Shown here: piece after piece, positions 47,593 to 57,047 of the stretch
How positions within the stretch are numbered: position 1 is the stretch's first letter
How the letters are laid out: the number at the start of each line of letters is the position of its first letter
Assembly (NCBI GenBank): GCA_030730365.1
Contig: JANQVJ010000037.1
Location: forward strand, 24,648-88,647
Direction of reading: 5' to 3'
From: Verrucomicrobiales bacterium
GTDB lineage: Bacteria > Verrucomicrobiota > Verrucomicrobiia > Verrucomicrobiales > DEV007
Length of the DNA stretch: 64,000 nt
Notes under the pieces: model-generated
What the model saw: the letters and a program-made list of their open reading frames with translations, nothing else
Told to the model about the DNA's origin: nothing
Databases searched by the model: none
Translations under genes and position numbers: made by a program

Positions 47593-50400
47593 CTACGCCA
47601 TTGCGAGAATGAGCCGGACGGAGTCGATTCGGAGTGGCGTGTCGGCGAGGTATTTTTTCAATTCCACCTGGGCCGAGCGGACCATCTCGATCTCTTCCTC
47701 GCGAACCGGGTGGTGCATCTCCTTGAGGCGGATGAGGCGTTCAATGTCGGCGGCGAGTTCCTCATTCATGCGCTCGATCGCGGCGACGCGGATCTCGTCG
47801 GCGAGTCCTTCGGACTCCTTGCCCGCGACCTCAAGGAGAGGGGGAATCGTCGCCCGGAGTGCCCGCGATTTCTCGCGAAGGAAAGTGCCTGGTCCGGGGC
47901 GACCGTCGCGACGGATGCGCTCGATGTCGAAGTCGGCAGTGCGATTGCGCCCTTTCTGATCGACGATGACACGGATCGGCTTTGAGGGCAGGAATCGCTC
48001 GGCGTGGAGGTGCTCGGGGGCGACGCACTCGAGCACGCAGACGGTCTCGACCATGAGGAGTTGCTCGGAGGCACCCTCAAGTCGGAAGAATCCGGCATTT
48101 CCGTGGTCGGTCGAGATGAGACTCTCGAGCGCACTCATGACCATGGGGTGATCGGCGGTGAGGAACGTGATCTCCTCCCGGGTAAGAGCGAGGGCCCGGT
48201 CGAAGGTGACGGAGAGTCCATCCTCGGGCAGGCCGGGGAAAGCGTCGGCGGAAAAGAGGTGCTCGGGCGTGAGGACGTAGCTGCGGTCCCCGAGGTCCTC
48301 GACGGTGACGCCGAAGTGATCGAACACTTTCAGCATGAGGTGCTCAAGTCTATTGTCCTCGTCCAGTGACTCAATCCTTGAGACGAGGGCCTGGCCCTGA
48401 TCACGATCGAAGGAGCTCATCTCGAGGAGATGATCGCGACCCTGCTCGAGCTCTTTGTCGAGGTTTTCCTTGCAGGCGCGGGTGCGGTCGAGGAGATCGG
48501 GGAGCGCTTCCTCGCGCTGGGCGGGATCGGCGGCGAGGAGTCTCTCCAGCTCGTTGTGGAACTGACGATGGATCGTGCCTGCCCCGTGGAGGGTGTGTTC
48601 GAAGGCCCCGAGTCCGCGATGATACCAGAGGGCCTTGAGCTCCTCGCCGGTGCCCTCGGCGAAGGGCACGTGGATGTGAATATCCTCGGTCTGGCCGATG
48701 CGATCGAGGCGTCCGATGCGCTGTTCGAGCAATCCGGGATCGGAGGGCAGGTCGAAGAGAATGAGGTGATGGGCAAACTGGAAATTGCGTCCCTCGGACC
48801 CGATCTCGGAGCAAATGAGGAGCCGTGCGCCCATCTCCTCGTCGGCGAACCAGGCCGCGTTTTTATCCCGCTGCAGCAGTGAGAGGCCTTCGTGAAACGT
48901 CGTCGCCTGGGCGCTGATGCGCTCGCGCAGAGCCGCTTCGATCGCCTCGACGGTCTCCCTCGCGTGGGTGATGAGGAGAAATTTTGACTCGGTGTCGGAC
49001 CGCAGGAGCGTTTTGAGCCAATCGAGCTTCGTCTCAAAGGCATCTTCCTCGTCGCAGGCGAGCGGGCAGAGGTGGGCGATGCGTTTTGGGAAGGTGTCGA
49101 GGACGAGGCGACGGTTGCGGAAGAGGACGCGGCCGGTTCCGTGCAGGTCGATGAGGGCGTGGCGACAGGCGTCGCGGCGCGCCGGCGTCTGGTCTTCCTT
49201 CAGTTTCGCGGCAGTCTCCTTGCCGAGGAGAGTGGCGATAACTTTGAGTTCTTTGACACTGAGCGCCTTGTCGCTGCGGAGCTGATCCGCGAGGTCAGAG
49301 ATCGAACGGTATTTTTCGGATTCGAGGATGAACTCGTTGAGATCGGAAAAGCGGGCCGGATCGAGGAGCCGGAGACGGGCGAAATGCCCCTCACGACCCA
49401 GTTGCTCGGGCGTCGCAGTGAGGAGGAGGAGGCCGGTGGAGTTTTTCGCAATGGCTTCGACGGCATCATACTCGGGGCTCGAGGACTCGACGCTCCATTC
49501 GAGATGGTGGGCTTCGTCGACGATGGTGAGGTCCCATTCCCCCGCTGCAGCCTGGACGGCGCGGCGCGGATGCGAGGCGATCCACGAGGTCGGGCAAAGG
49601 ATCATCTGATCGTCAAAGAAGGGATTGACCGGGTTGTCCGGATCGGCGGCGAGGGCCCCGGTCTCGATCGAGACGGCGCGTTCTTCATCGTAAATCGCGA
49701 AGGAAAGGGCGAAGCGGCGGTAGAGCTCGACGAACCACTGGTTCACGAGCGCATCGGGAACGAGGATGAGGATGCGCGAGGCACGCCCGCAGAGGTGAAG
49801 GCGGTGGAGAATGAGACAGGCCTCGATCGTTTTCCCCAGCCCGACTTCGTCGGCGAGGAGGACCCGCGGGGCGGCACGATTCGCGACTTCCTCCGCGATG
49901 TAGAGCTGGTGAGGGATGAGTGAGATGCGCCCGCCGACGAGACCGCGGACGTCGCTGGCACGAGCCTCGTGCTGGGAGCGGATCGCCGACTGTCGCAGGC
50001 TCCAGATACGGGGATCGTCACTGATGCCCGAGAGGAGACGCTGCTCGGGGCGCTGCACGTTCATCGTGTCCGAGAGGCTGCTCTCGGGCAGCTCGCGGCC
50101 TTCGCTGTCGATGTAGATGAGCCGTTTGTCATCCTCGCGGACCTGGGCGACGGAAAACGTATTACCGGCCTGGTCTTTGACCGTGTCTCCCGGTTCGAAG
50201 GCGACGCGGCGGAGCGGAGCATTGCGCGCGGCGTAGGTCAGAGTCTCACCGACGGCGGGGTAGAAGGCCTTCACGTGGGTGTAGTCCGACGAAATAATGA
50301 GGGCGAGGCCGTATTCGGCCTGGGTTTCACTGATCCAGCGCTGGCCCGGGGCAAACTGCGTCGGGTCGGCGGTGTCGGTCTGATAACGCGAAGCTTTCAT
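47593..50400 (-). CDS. rapA: RapA-type SNF2 helicase (RNA polymerase recycling ATPase)
   Basis: A 935-residue SWI/SNF ATPase. An N-terminal pair of Tudor-like beta barrels (about 15-110, FAPGQRWISETQAEYGLA) is followed by SNF2 lobes. Walker A is ADEVGLGKT (184-191), Walker B DEAHHL (295-300), and lobe 2 has GRLDRIGQ. The C-terminal region (about 620-935) matches the RapA-specific part. It would free stalled RNA polymerase after transcription, as in E. coli. It is the first gene of a leftward pair with the PBP gene. Confidence 0.93.
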   Translation of the reverse strand: MKASRYQTDTADPTQFAPGQRWISETQAEYGLALIISSDYTHVKAFYPAVGETLTYAARNAPLRRVAFEPGDTVKDQAGNTFSVAQVREDDKRLIYIDSEGRELPESSLSDTMNVQRPEQRLLSGISDDPRIWSLRQSAIRSQHEARASDVRGLVGGRISLIPHQLYIAEEVANRAAPRVLLADEVGLGKTIEACLILHRLHLCGRASRILILVPDALVNQWFVELYRRFALSFAIYDEERAVSIETGALAADPDNPVNPFFDDQMILCPTSWIASHPRRAVQAAAGEWDLTIVDEAHHLEWSVESSSPEYDAVEAIAKNSTGLLLLTATPEQLGREGHFARLRLLDPARFSDLNEFILESEKYRSISDLADQLRSDKALSVKELKVIATLLGKETAAKLKEDQTPARRDACRHALIDLHGTGRVLFRNRRLVLDTFPKRIAHLCPLACDEEDAFETKLDWLKTLLRSDTESKFLLITHARETVEAIEAALRERISAQATTFHEGLSLLQRDKNAAWFADEEMGARLLICSEIGSEGRNFQFAHHLILFDLPSDPGLLEQRIGRLDRIGQTEDIHIHVPFAEGTGEELKALWYHRGLGAFEHTLHGAGTIHRQFHNELERLLAADPAQREEALPDLLDRTRACKENLDKELEQGRDHLLEMSSFDRDQGQALVSRIESLDEDNRLEHLMLKVFDHFGVTVEDLGDRSYVLTPEHLFSADAFPGLPEDGLSVTFDRALALTREEITFLTADHPMVMSALESLISTDHGNAGFFRLEGASEQLLMVETVCVLECVAPEHLHAERFLPSKPIRVIVDQKGRNRTADFDIERIRRDGRPGPGTFLREKSRALRATIPPLLEVAGKESEGLADEIRVAAIERMNEELAADIERLIRLKEMHHPVREEEIEMVRSAQVELKKYLADTPLRIDSVRLILAMA

Positions 50401-50544
50401 ACAAAAGGGGCGGGAGAGTCAGAAGGGTAGCGCGTTTCGTGCATTGCGCCACTATTGGGACACGTAATTTTGCACCCTGCCGATCGGCCCTACAAAAGGA
50501 GGCGAAAAAGCCCCGAGGCCCCGTTTCCCCTAACCGACCGCTAC

Positions 50545-52104
50545 TCAGAGGCGGGCGCCGGGGGCGGTGAAGGCGAGAATCCGCTCTTCCAGATAGGGGT
50601 AAAAAGGGTTCCAGCGCAGCCGCAGTTGGTCCGTCGCCGAGATTGCGAGGACGCCGCGCTCGCCCCGCAGATGCACATTTCCGATCTGATAGGCCGGTCC
50701 CTGCTCGTCGGGCGGCCGCTGATTTCCGTAAAGGCGGTCGTCGGGGCGGAAGGGGACGGCGATATGGGAGAGGGAATAAAGACCGTCGGGCCAAGCCAGG
50801 CCGGGGTCTGTGATCGTCGGTGCGCTTACCCTGGGCGCGAAGGATCGAGTCTCGACCGCTGCCGGCGTGAGGGTTTCGCGTCGATTTGAGAGGATCGTAA
50901 CGGTGAAGTCCCGCTCTGATGAGGTGAGAATCCGGACGAGCTTTTCCTCCGGATCGGTCTTCACGAGATTCTCGATGATCCCGACGCGGTTGATGTCGAA
51001 GAGGACGAGTTCGTGCCCCTTGTCCGGGAGTTTCTCAAAAAGCCCTTTGATCAGGTCGGGCGTCGAGACGGTCGCATCGACCGCAGACTGGAAGGCGAGA
51101 ACGGGCGGGAAACGCTCCAGCTCAGGACTTCCCGCGAGCCGGTCAAAGTCCCGCCGGATCTCGCTGGTGAGCCGGTAGACCTGATCTCCCGCATTGACCG
51201 CGAAGGAGATATACTTGTAGGGATCGTATTCCGTCCCGATTGAGTTCCAGGCCAGCTTTTCCAATCCCAGCCAGTGGCCCGCGCGCGCCTGCCAGACCGC
51301 CAGACCCGCCATCCGGCTGACCCCGATCGCCGGAGAGAGCAGGGCCACGCCGGAGACTTGCGGGAGTGCGTCGTCCAGCAGGGAATCGAGTGCGTAGTGG
51401 ACCGAGAGCGCCCCGCCGTTGGAATACCCCACGAGGTAGAGCGGTCTGTCCCCGACAGATTCCCTGAGATGGAGCATCGCCAGTCGCACGGCGGCCGCCA
51501 TGTCTTCCCATTCAAACCCGATAAGGCCGGAGGGGGCGGTCCCGTGGCCGGGGAGACGGAGGCCGATGGTATGCGCGCCCTGCTCGTGAAGTGCCTTCCC
51601 AACGGTCTGCATGCTGTAGGGAGAGTCGGACATGCCATGGAGCAGCAGGATGCCGGCAGTGGCTTCGCGCCCTTCCTGTTTCCATTCGAAGGTTCGGTTC
51701 CAGTCGGTCTCGTAGTGCCCGGGGTTCGCGGGGCTGCCTGAGCGATAGCGGCTGATGATCTCGGGTCCGGCCGGTTCGGTGCGTGAATAGACTTTTTCCC
51801 TTACCTCTTCGAAGAGGTCCTCTTCGATGGCGAGGTAGTCAGCGAAAGTCGTGGCGTCGCTCTTTTCCGTGAATTCACCGTCGAGCTCGACCTCGTGCCA
51901 GAGGGAGAGGTCGGGACGTTGGTTCAGGGAATAAATCGCGAGGACGACGATAACGATGAATCCGCCGAGGAGCAGATTGACGACCGTGCGCACGATTCTC
52001 CCCGCGACCGTGAGCGACAGCCAGGTGACAAATTTTCCTCCTCCGGCGAGTCGGGAAACGAGGGTCGAAAATCGTCCGGCGGCGGGAGTTTCCATAGGGC
52101 GCAA
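50545..52104 (-). CDS. Membrane-anchored alpha/beta hydrolase
   Basis: A 519-residue protein. One transmembrane helix (about 38-60) and an about 90-residue linker precede an alpha/beta hydrolase domain: LLLHGMSDSPYSMQTVGKAL, nucleophile elbow GYSNGG with Ser228, and a late Asp and His. This is a carboxylesterase or lysophospholipase-like fold with an extended C-terminus of unknown function (about 400-519). The catalytic domain should face the periplasm. Either the ATG at 52104 or at 52095 could start translation. It lies 45 nt downstream of the pyruvyl transferase gene. Confidence 0.82.
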   Translation of the reverse strand: MRPMETPAAGRFSTLVSRLAGGGKFVTWLSLTVAGRIVRTVVNLLLGGFIVIVVLAIYSLNQRPDLSLWHEVELDGEFTEKSDATTFADYLAIEEDLFEEVREKVYSRTEPAGPEIISRYRSGSPANPGHYETDWNRTFEWKQEGREATAGILLLHGMSDSPYSMQTVGKALHEQGAHTIGLRLPGHGTAPSGLIGFEWEDMAAAVRLAMLHLRESVGDRPLYLVGYSNGGALSVHYALDSLLDDALPQVSGVALLSPAIGVSRMAGLAVWQARAGHWLGLEKLAWNSIGTEYDPYKYISFAVNAGDQVYRLTSEIRRDFDRLAGSPELERFPPVLAFQSAVDATVSTPDLIKGLFEKLPDKGHELVLFDINRVGIIENLVKTDPEEKLVRILTSSERDFTVTILSNRRETLTPAAVETRSFAPRVSAPTITDPGLAWPDGLYSLSHIAVPFRPDDRLYGNQRPPDEQGPAYQIGNVHLRGERGVLAISATDQLRLRWNPFYPYLEERILAFTAPGARL

Positions 52105-52149
52105 CTTCTCCCACGAAGAGCGCTTGTCAAAAGGCGGTGACTGGCTCTG

Positions 52150-53427
52150 TCAGGCCCCGAGCGCTCCCGCCAGCACCGCCATCGTCTCGCGTTGACGTTT
52201 CTCGACGGCGAGGCGTCCTGTCGCGGCTTTGGCTTTGGCGGCGGCGGGGTCTTTGGCCATGGCGAGGACGGCGTCGGGGAGACGCCCGGTATCGCCCTCT
52301 TTGTCGAAATCGAAGAGCCAGTCTCCGAGGCCGATGTCCTCCCACATGTAGCCCTTAGACGTTTGCTCGGACCAGCGGCAGACGATCGCGGGGATGCCCT
52401 GACCGATGCACATGATGGGCGAGTGCATCTCGTTTCCGAAGAGTCCCGCGCTGCGCACGTAGACGCTCAACGCCTCACCCGTGAGCCAGTAATCGGGTCG
52501 CCAGACGACGCGGGCCTTGCCCTCGTCGGGGAGCAGGTCGTAGATGACATCTTTGCCCACCTGCATCTGGGTGCGGTCTTCGGGACAGAGGAGGATTTTC
52601 AGATCGGTCTCGGCAATAACCCGCCTGATCGCCTCGAGGTGCGGGGCGTGGTCGTGCGCTTTCATCTCGTCGTTGCGGGCCTGCTTGATGTCGTCTTCCG
52701 GCAGGTTCTTGATGAGCCAGTAGGGCGTGTAGCGCAGGCGCGGGATGCAGCAGAGGAACTTGCCTTCCTCGAGCCCGTTCGCTTCGAGAAAGGCGGTCGC
52801 CTTTTCGTCATCTTTGAGATCGCAGGCGAAGGCCCCGTCGGGCCCGAACTCCATCACTGGTGAGGTGCAGCCCTCGGCCTTCGCGAGCGCGAGGGAATGC
52901 GAATCACGGAAGAAGACAAAGCGAGCGCCGCTGAGGACTTCGATCGTTTTCTGGAAGATCTCATCGGGCGTTTCTTTGGTCGAAGAGGAACCCTGTCTGG
53001 GCAGGGTGATCCCGTAAACACCGTAGGGTTTTCCGGTCGCTTCGCTCCAGCGGATGACATCCTTTTGCGCGACGAGCGAAGGACCCGAACCGTGGAGGAG
53101 AAAGTCGCATTCCTCAAAAGCCGTCTTGAGCGCCTCGCCGCCCTTCGCGATCTTCAGTTTGGGAAAGCGCTTCATCAGCAACCCGTCAACGCCGTTGTCG
53201 AGATTGCTGGGCCAGAGCGTGATCTCGGCGTCGGGGAGATGTTGTTCGAGGAGATGGAGGACACCCGGGGTGTGGGCGATGTCGCCGATATTGACCGTCT
53301 GCCATGAGGAACGCAGGAGGACACGGTGCGGCCGGTCGGCGGCGCTGGATCCCGCGGTGGTCGCTCCCAAGAGCAGTCCGAGGCGAGTCATCATGGAGCG
53401 GCGGGAGAGAGAGTCGGGGGATGTCAT
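52150..53427 (-). CDS. Polysaccharide pyruvyl transferase family protein with Tat signal
   Basis: A 425-residue protein. The N-terminus has a twin-arginine motif ([17 protein letters not shown] at 9-10) with a hydrophobic region and an alanine-rich cleavage site near residue 30. The body matches the polysaccharide pyruvyl transferase fold: [34 protein letters not shown], and a later [13 protein letters not shown]. Enzymes of this family transfer pyruvate from PEP to sugar hydroxyls, a reaction expected in the cytoplasm, so Tat export is odd. The function could be a different, periplasmic reaction. It precedes the hydrolase gene. Confidence 0.82.
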   Translation of the reverse strand: MTSPDSLSRRSMMTRLGLLLGATTAGSSAADRPHRVLLRSSWQTVNIGDIAHTPGVLHLLEQHLPDAEITLWPSNLDNGVDGLLMKRFPKLKIAKGGEALKTAFEECDFLLHGSGPSLVAQKDVIRWSEATGKPYGVYGITLPRQGSSSTKETPDEIFQKTIEVLSGARFVFFRDSHSLALAKAEGCTSPVMEFGPDGAFACDLKDDEKATAFLEANGLEEGKFLCCIPRLRYTPYWLIKNLPEDDIKQARNDEMKAHDHAPHLEAIRRVIAETDLKILLCPEDRTQMQVGKDVIYDLLPDEGKARVVWRPDYWLTGEALSVYVRSAGLFGNEMHSPIMCIGQGIPAIVCRWSEQTSKGYMWEDIGLGDWLFDFDKEGDTGRLPDAVLAMAKDPAAAKAKAATGRLAVEKRQRETMAVLAGALGA

Positions 53428-53522
53428 CCCCCAAGCATGAACCGGATCGGAGACCGCGGCCAGTCCATTCCGTCATTCGCCGGAGGCGAAAAAGCGCCGT
53501 GTCCAAAGTGACGTTGTTCTGC

Positions 53523-54824
53523 TCAGGGCCGATCACGGGCCATCGCCGGGCTCACGCGGAGACGGTAGTAGAGGAAAAGCCCGGCATAGAGCGCGAGAAA
53601 GATCCCGGGAAGCCAGTAGAGACTCTCGCGAAAGGCCGGGTCCGCCGCCGCTGAAGAAGTATCGCCGTCTTTTATAAAACGCAGGATGCCTCCGTAGACC
53701 AGACTGATCGCGCCGAAGCCGAGATTGAGGGCGAGTCCTTTGAAGCTCAGCACCGTGGCGCGGCGTCGGGAATCGACCTGCGCATTGAGGTAATGTGAGG
53801 TGAAGAAATTAAGTAAACCGAATCCGGCCGAGAAAAAGACCACGACGGCGACGCCCCAGTGCGGGATGGCGAGGCTGATGCCGATGAGCCCGATGAAAAT
53901 AAGGAGAGAAACGAAGAGGTAGTTCGTCCGCATGGTGCGGTGCGCCACAAGCCATTCCGCGAGTTTCGGGGTGAAGATCCCGAGCGCGGCGAATCCCGCT
54001 CCGATGACGCCGAACCAGACCACGGGAATTCCGATGAGGCGATAGTATTCCGAAGCGGTCGTGAGGAAGACCCGCGCGACACTGTCATGCACGAGCGCCG
54101 TGAGGATGACCCCGGCGACCAGTGGCGTTTTCACGATCCATCCCCCCGCCGCGAGGATGCCTGACCACATCGAGGACTCGCCGCCGCACTCGGTCTCGAG
54201 AGGCGGCTCTTTCATCAGGGTCGTTACGACGACGGCGCAGAGCGCGGTAGCGAGGGTGAGGTAGACGGGGAAGCGGATGACCGTTTCCTTTTCCACGGTC
54301 CAGTCGCTGCCGAGCCAGGCGAGTGCGCGGTTCACGAGTTCGGGATCGTAGACCGCGGCCCCGGTCAGCATCGCGACGATAAAGGCGACGGAGGACAGTC
54401 GCATCAGTCGCGAAAGTACTCGCGGCCAGCGGGTCTTTTGTTCCGCGTGCGGGATCGAGTCGTAGGCGAGGGCCTCGTCTGCTCCGCTCGCGGCCGCCTC
54501 GGCAGCTCCGGAGAGGATGCGGTTCACGACCCAGGCCCAGAAGACGACACTGTTATTGCCGAAGGGGATAAAGGCGAGGACCGCCATCTCGAGCACCATC
54601 AGGACGGCGGCCCCTACGACCATTCGCTTTCGCCCGATGCGATCCGCGAGAGCTCCCGAGGGCACTTCGAGAACGACGATGGAAATTGCCCAGACCGCAT
54701 TAAGGATCGCGAACTGCGCCATCGTGAGGCCGTAGTCGAGTTGGATGACCGCGAAGACAGGGTAATAAAAGCGCGCATTGAAGAGCAGCCGGAAGGCGAT
54801 AAAAAGCGGCAGATTGCGGGTCAT
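53523..54824 (-). CDS. MFS transporter
   Basis: A 433-residue major facilitator superfamily permease with about 12 transmembrane helices. The inter-helix motif A GALADRIGRKR follows helix 2. The second half repeats it more weakly. The cargo is not predictable from sequence. It diverges from the EF-hand lipoprotein gene (120-nt gap with no clear regulatory element). Confidence 0.9.
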   Translation of the reverse strand: MTRNLPLFIAFRLLFNARFYYPVFAVIQLDYGLTMAQFAILNAVWAISIVVLEVPSGALADRIGRKRMVVGAAVLMVLEMAVLAFIPFGNNSVVFWAWVVNRILSGAAEAAASGADEALAYDSIPHAEQKTRWPRVLSRLMRLSSVAFIVAMLTGAAVYDPELVNRALAWLGSDWTVEKETVIRFPVYLTLATALCAVVVTTLMKEPPLETECGGESSMWSGILAAGGWIVKTPLVAGVILTALVHDSVARVFLTTASEYYRLIGIPVVWFGVIGAGFAALGIFTPKLAEWLVAHRTMRTNYLFVSLLIFIGLIGISLAIPHWGVAVVVFFSAGFGLLNFFTSHYLNAQVDSRRRATVLSFKGLALNLGFGAISLVYGGILRFIKDGDTSSAAADPAFRESLYWLPGIFLALYAGLFLYYRLRVSPAMARDRP

Positions 54825-54944
54825 GGATTTGTTAAAGAGGCGGCTCTGTGTGTGGCGCTTGAATTGGGCCGACGCATGGGGGAGTGTTGGGCAGTTTTTT
54901 GACTCTCTCCAGCCTTTTTCCTTTCTCTGTTCCGCGGATTCGTT

Positions 54945-55457
54945 ATGTCAGCCTTTGCTTTTATCCCCAAAGCGATCGTGACCCTTCTGGGCGCGGCGTC
55001 CCTCGCAATATTTCATTCCTCGTGCCGCACGATCGAACCCGACCCCGAAGCTTCAGGAGTGGTAAATCAACCGACCTTTGCTCTGGCTGACCTTGACGGC
55101 GATGGGAAGATCTCGCCAAGGGAAATGGCGAAATTCAAACACCAGGAAGCCCTCGCCGAGTTCGACCTCGACGATGACAAGCAGATTTCTCTCGAGGAGT
55201 GGAAGGTCGCCAAGCCCTCCTCCCCCGCCGGAGAGGAGAGTTTTCGCCGACTCGATCGCGACAGTGATGGCAAAGTGACCGAGGAAGAAGCCGTGCTCTC
55301 CATCACTGAAGTCCCCGCCTTTCGCGAGGGCTTCAGCAGGATGGACCGCAACGGTGACGGGTATCTGCACTGGGAGGAATACGCTGCCGGTGACGGAACC
55401 TCGCTCAATGTGACCCTCTTCTCCGACGCGCCGCTGCCGACTCCGATTGAGCGCTGA
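54945..55457 (+). CDS. EF-hand calcium-binding lipoprotein
   Basis: A 170-residue protein. The signal peptide ends at a lipobox-like IFHSSC, with the likely lipidated Cys near residue 27. It has four EF-hand loops: DLDGDGKISPRE, DLDDDKQISLEE (degenerate at one ligand), DRDSDGKVTEEE and DRNGDGYLHWEE. They suggest a periplasmic or surface calcium sensor or structural protein. It stands alone, followed by a 37-codon ORF. Confidence 0.9.
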   Translation: MSAFAFIPKAIVTLLGAASLAIFHSSCRTIEPDPEASGVVNQPTFALADLDGDGKISPREMAKFKHQEALAEFDLDDDKQISLEEWKVAKPSSPAGEESFRRLDRDSDGKVTEEEAVLSITEVPAFREGFSRMDRNGDGYLHWEEYAAGDGTSLNVTLFSDAPLPTPIER

Positions 55458-55501
55458 AATTTCCTGCCGCGCCTGAATTTTCATCGTTGATTGACATTTC
55501 C

Positions 55502-55531
55502 TGCAACGGTTTGACTATTAAGACGGTTGCA
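55502..55531. promoter_or_regulatory. Inverted repeat in the promoter of the small ORF
   Basis: TGCAAC and its complement GTTGCA enclose 18 bases in the 78-nt gap upstream of the 37-codon ORF, just after a TTGACA (55491-55496) that could be a -35 hexamer; TATTAA (55516-55521) is a possible -10, although its 19-nt spacing is long. The dyad overlaps the likely start region, so it could be an operator. This is a computer-readable pattern only; no regulator is known. Confidence 0.3.
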
Positions 55532-55535
55532 ATTT

Positions 55536-55649
55536 ATGAAAATTACAACCAAGCCTGTGGATAAGCCCCCTGCTGCTGACGGGAGTGCGGTCCCCGATGT
55601 GATTCTCCGACCGGAAAAAAAATCTGCTTCGGGCGGATGCCTTTCATGA
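55536..55649 (+). CDS. Short 37-codon ORF coupled to the next membrane protein gene
   Basis: ATG at 55536 reads MKITTKPVDKPPAADGSAV and ends GGCLS before TGA (55647-55649), overlapping by four bases the ATGA of the next gene (55646). The product is a small, proline- and lysine-rich soluble peptide with a C-terminal Cys. No family is recognised. The overlap with a downstream start and the promoter-like TTGACA upstream are the main reasons to report it. It could be a leader peptide or a small protein; coding evidence by composition is limited. Confidence 0.4.
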   Translation: MKITTKPVDKPPAADGSAVPDVILRPEKKSASGGCLS

Positions 55650-56764
55650 ATCTCCAGTCAGTCACCCTTTTCGGTCGAGAGCTGAGCCCGGCGAACCTGC
55701 ACGCGCTTTTCTTTGTTGGCCTGGCGGCAACCGCGTTGATCTGGGTCATCTTCGCACTGAAGCGCGGGGACAGGCTTTTCCAGACAGTGGGCCTCGCCGT
55801 AGGCGTCGTGACGCTCTTTTACCTAACCTCGCCCTTTGCAACCGACGCGGCACGCTGGTGGAGCGCGAGCGGCATTGTCTGCGTGGGCCTAGTTTCCCTC
55901 TGGCTGTGTCGGGATAGGGTCTGGAAGCCTCTTTTCATCGCCACCGGGATCGTCATCGTGCTTGTCGGGGTGCTGCTCACCTCTAACTCCGTTAACCTGC
56001 TTTCGTTTGAAAACTCTCTCGACAATGGGCTCGCCTTTTACCTCCTCAGTTCCCTCGCCTGGCTCGTCATCCAGGTCGTGATTCCGCGAACTCGGGGGAA
56101 GCAGCAGGCGGTGCAGGCGTCGGGACTTGCTGTCGTCATCTCCCTCATCATGTTCATCGTCGCCGCGGTATGGTGGCGCGAGGCGATCGACGACTACGCC
56201 TTGCCTGATACGCCCGTGGCGACGACTTTCGCGGAGCTCGAATCCCTGCGTTCCGCTCCGGTGGAAGATCGCCGACACGGAGTCTTTGTCGCGGGTCTCG
56301 CCGGGGTCCCGGCTAAACGCGGCCCAGATGATTCGGGTGCTGTGGACACCCTCGCGAGACACACCGGCCGAGTCCCCGGCGCGGCGGGACGAAGTGACAA
56401 ATTTTTCCCAGGCGAATTCGAACTGTGCCTGACCGACGGCACCGTTCTCATCGTCTCCGGGATCAATTCGCCCCGGCAGGCCTACAACTGGCCCGAGGGT
56501 GGGCCGTCCGGTCGTCAGCATTTCCTGCGGCACGGAGATCCCGTCGTGATCTGGGCCGATCCCGGCTCGCAGGCAGTTCCTCTCGGAGCGACCCGAGTCG
56601 TCGCCTACGGCAGTCTTGAAAATTTCCGCGGCGATTTTCTCAGCGATCTCATCAAGACTTCGCGTGTCATCAGCTGGGTTGCGATCCTCTGTATGCTCGT
56701 CTCTGTGATTCCGCTGGTGTTTGGCCTGCGGCATCTCATGAGCCATCATCGAGTCCTGAATTGA
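55646..56764 (+). CDS. Multi-pass membrane protein of unknown function
   Basis: A 372-residue protein (ATG 55646, MNLQSVTL) with about six transmembrane helices in the first 195 residues and another near residue 345. Between them is an about 130-residue soluble part starting DTPVATTFAELESLRSAPVED, with LCLTDGTVLIVSG. No motif recognised. The start is coupled to the 37-codon ORF upstream by ATGA overlap; an ATG at 55637 would overlap it further. The gene is probably an envelope protein of this lineage. Confidence 0.72.
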   Translation: MNLQSVTLFGRELSPANLHALFFVGLAATALIWVIFALKRGDRLFQTVGLAVGVVTLFYLTSPFATDAARWWSASGIVCVGLVSLWLCRDRVWKPLFIATGIVIVLVGVLLTSNSVNLLSFENSLDNGLAFYLLSSLAWLVIQVVIPRTRGKQQAVQASGLAVVISLIMFIVAAVWWREAIDDYALPDTPVATTFAELESLRSAPVEDRRHGVFVAGLAGVPAKRGPDDSGAVDTLARHTGRVPGAAGRSDKFFPGEFELCLTDGTVLIVSGINSPRQAYNWPEGGPSGRQHFLRHGDPVVIWADPGSQAVPLGATRVVAYGSLENFRGDFLSDLIKTSRVISWVAILCMLVSVIPLVFGLRHLMSHHRVLN

Positions 56765-56809
56765 TTGCGAAAGGGGAAATCGGGGTTACCTTGAAAGGCC
56801 TCTAAAGTC

Positions 56810-56985
56810 ATGATTTTCCGCCCGATGAGGCTCTTATTCTGCCTGTCCATTTTTTACTTCCGATCGCCGGGATCGCCCTCGAGACTCCGCAGATTCACGA
56901 GGACGCCTTGCTCCTCGTCGGACCAGGGCCGAACGTTGTCGAGATTACCCTGATCCGCAACTGGATCACGGAAGGCGCGGAATAG
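56810..56985 (+). pseudogene. Small secreted protein gene frameshifted in a T6 tract
   Basis: From ATG 56810 (or 56825) the frame encodes a short basic start and MRLLFCLSIF, a signal-like stretch. At the six-T run 56850-56855 the frame breaks: adding one T would give LLPIAGIALETPQIHEDALL followed by VGPGPNVVEITLIRNWITEGAE and TAG at 56983-56985, a coherent signal peptide (cut near IALE) and small mature protein. Without the insertion, the frame reads nonsense. It is most likely a homopolymer frameshift (real or a sequencing error) in a small secreted gene of unknown family. Confidence 0.5.
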
Positions 56986-57047
56986 ACCGCCTCTGTCGGC
57001 GGGTGGATTTAAGGCGATTGAATAAGATTGTGGCATTGTTAAGAGGG

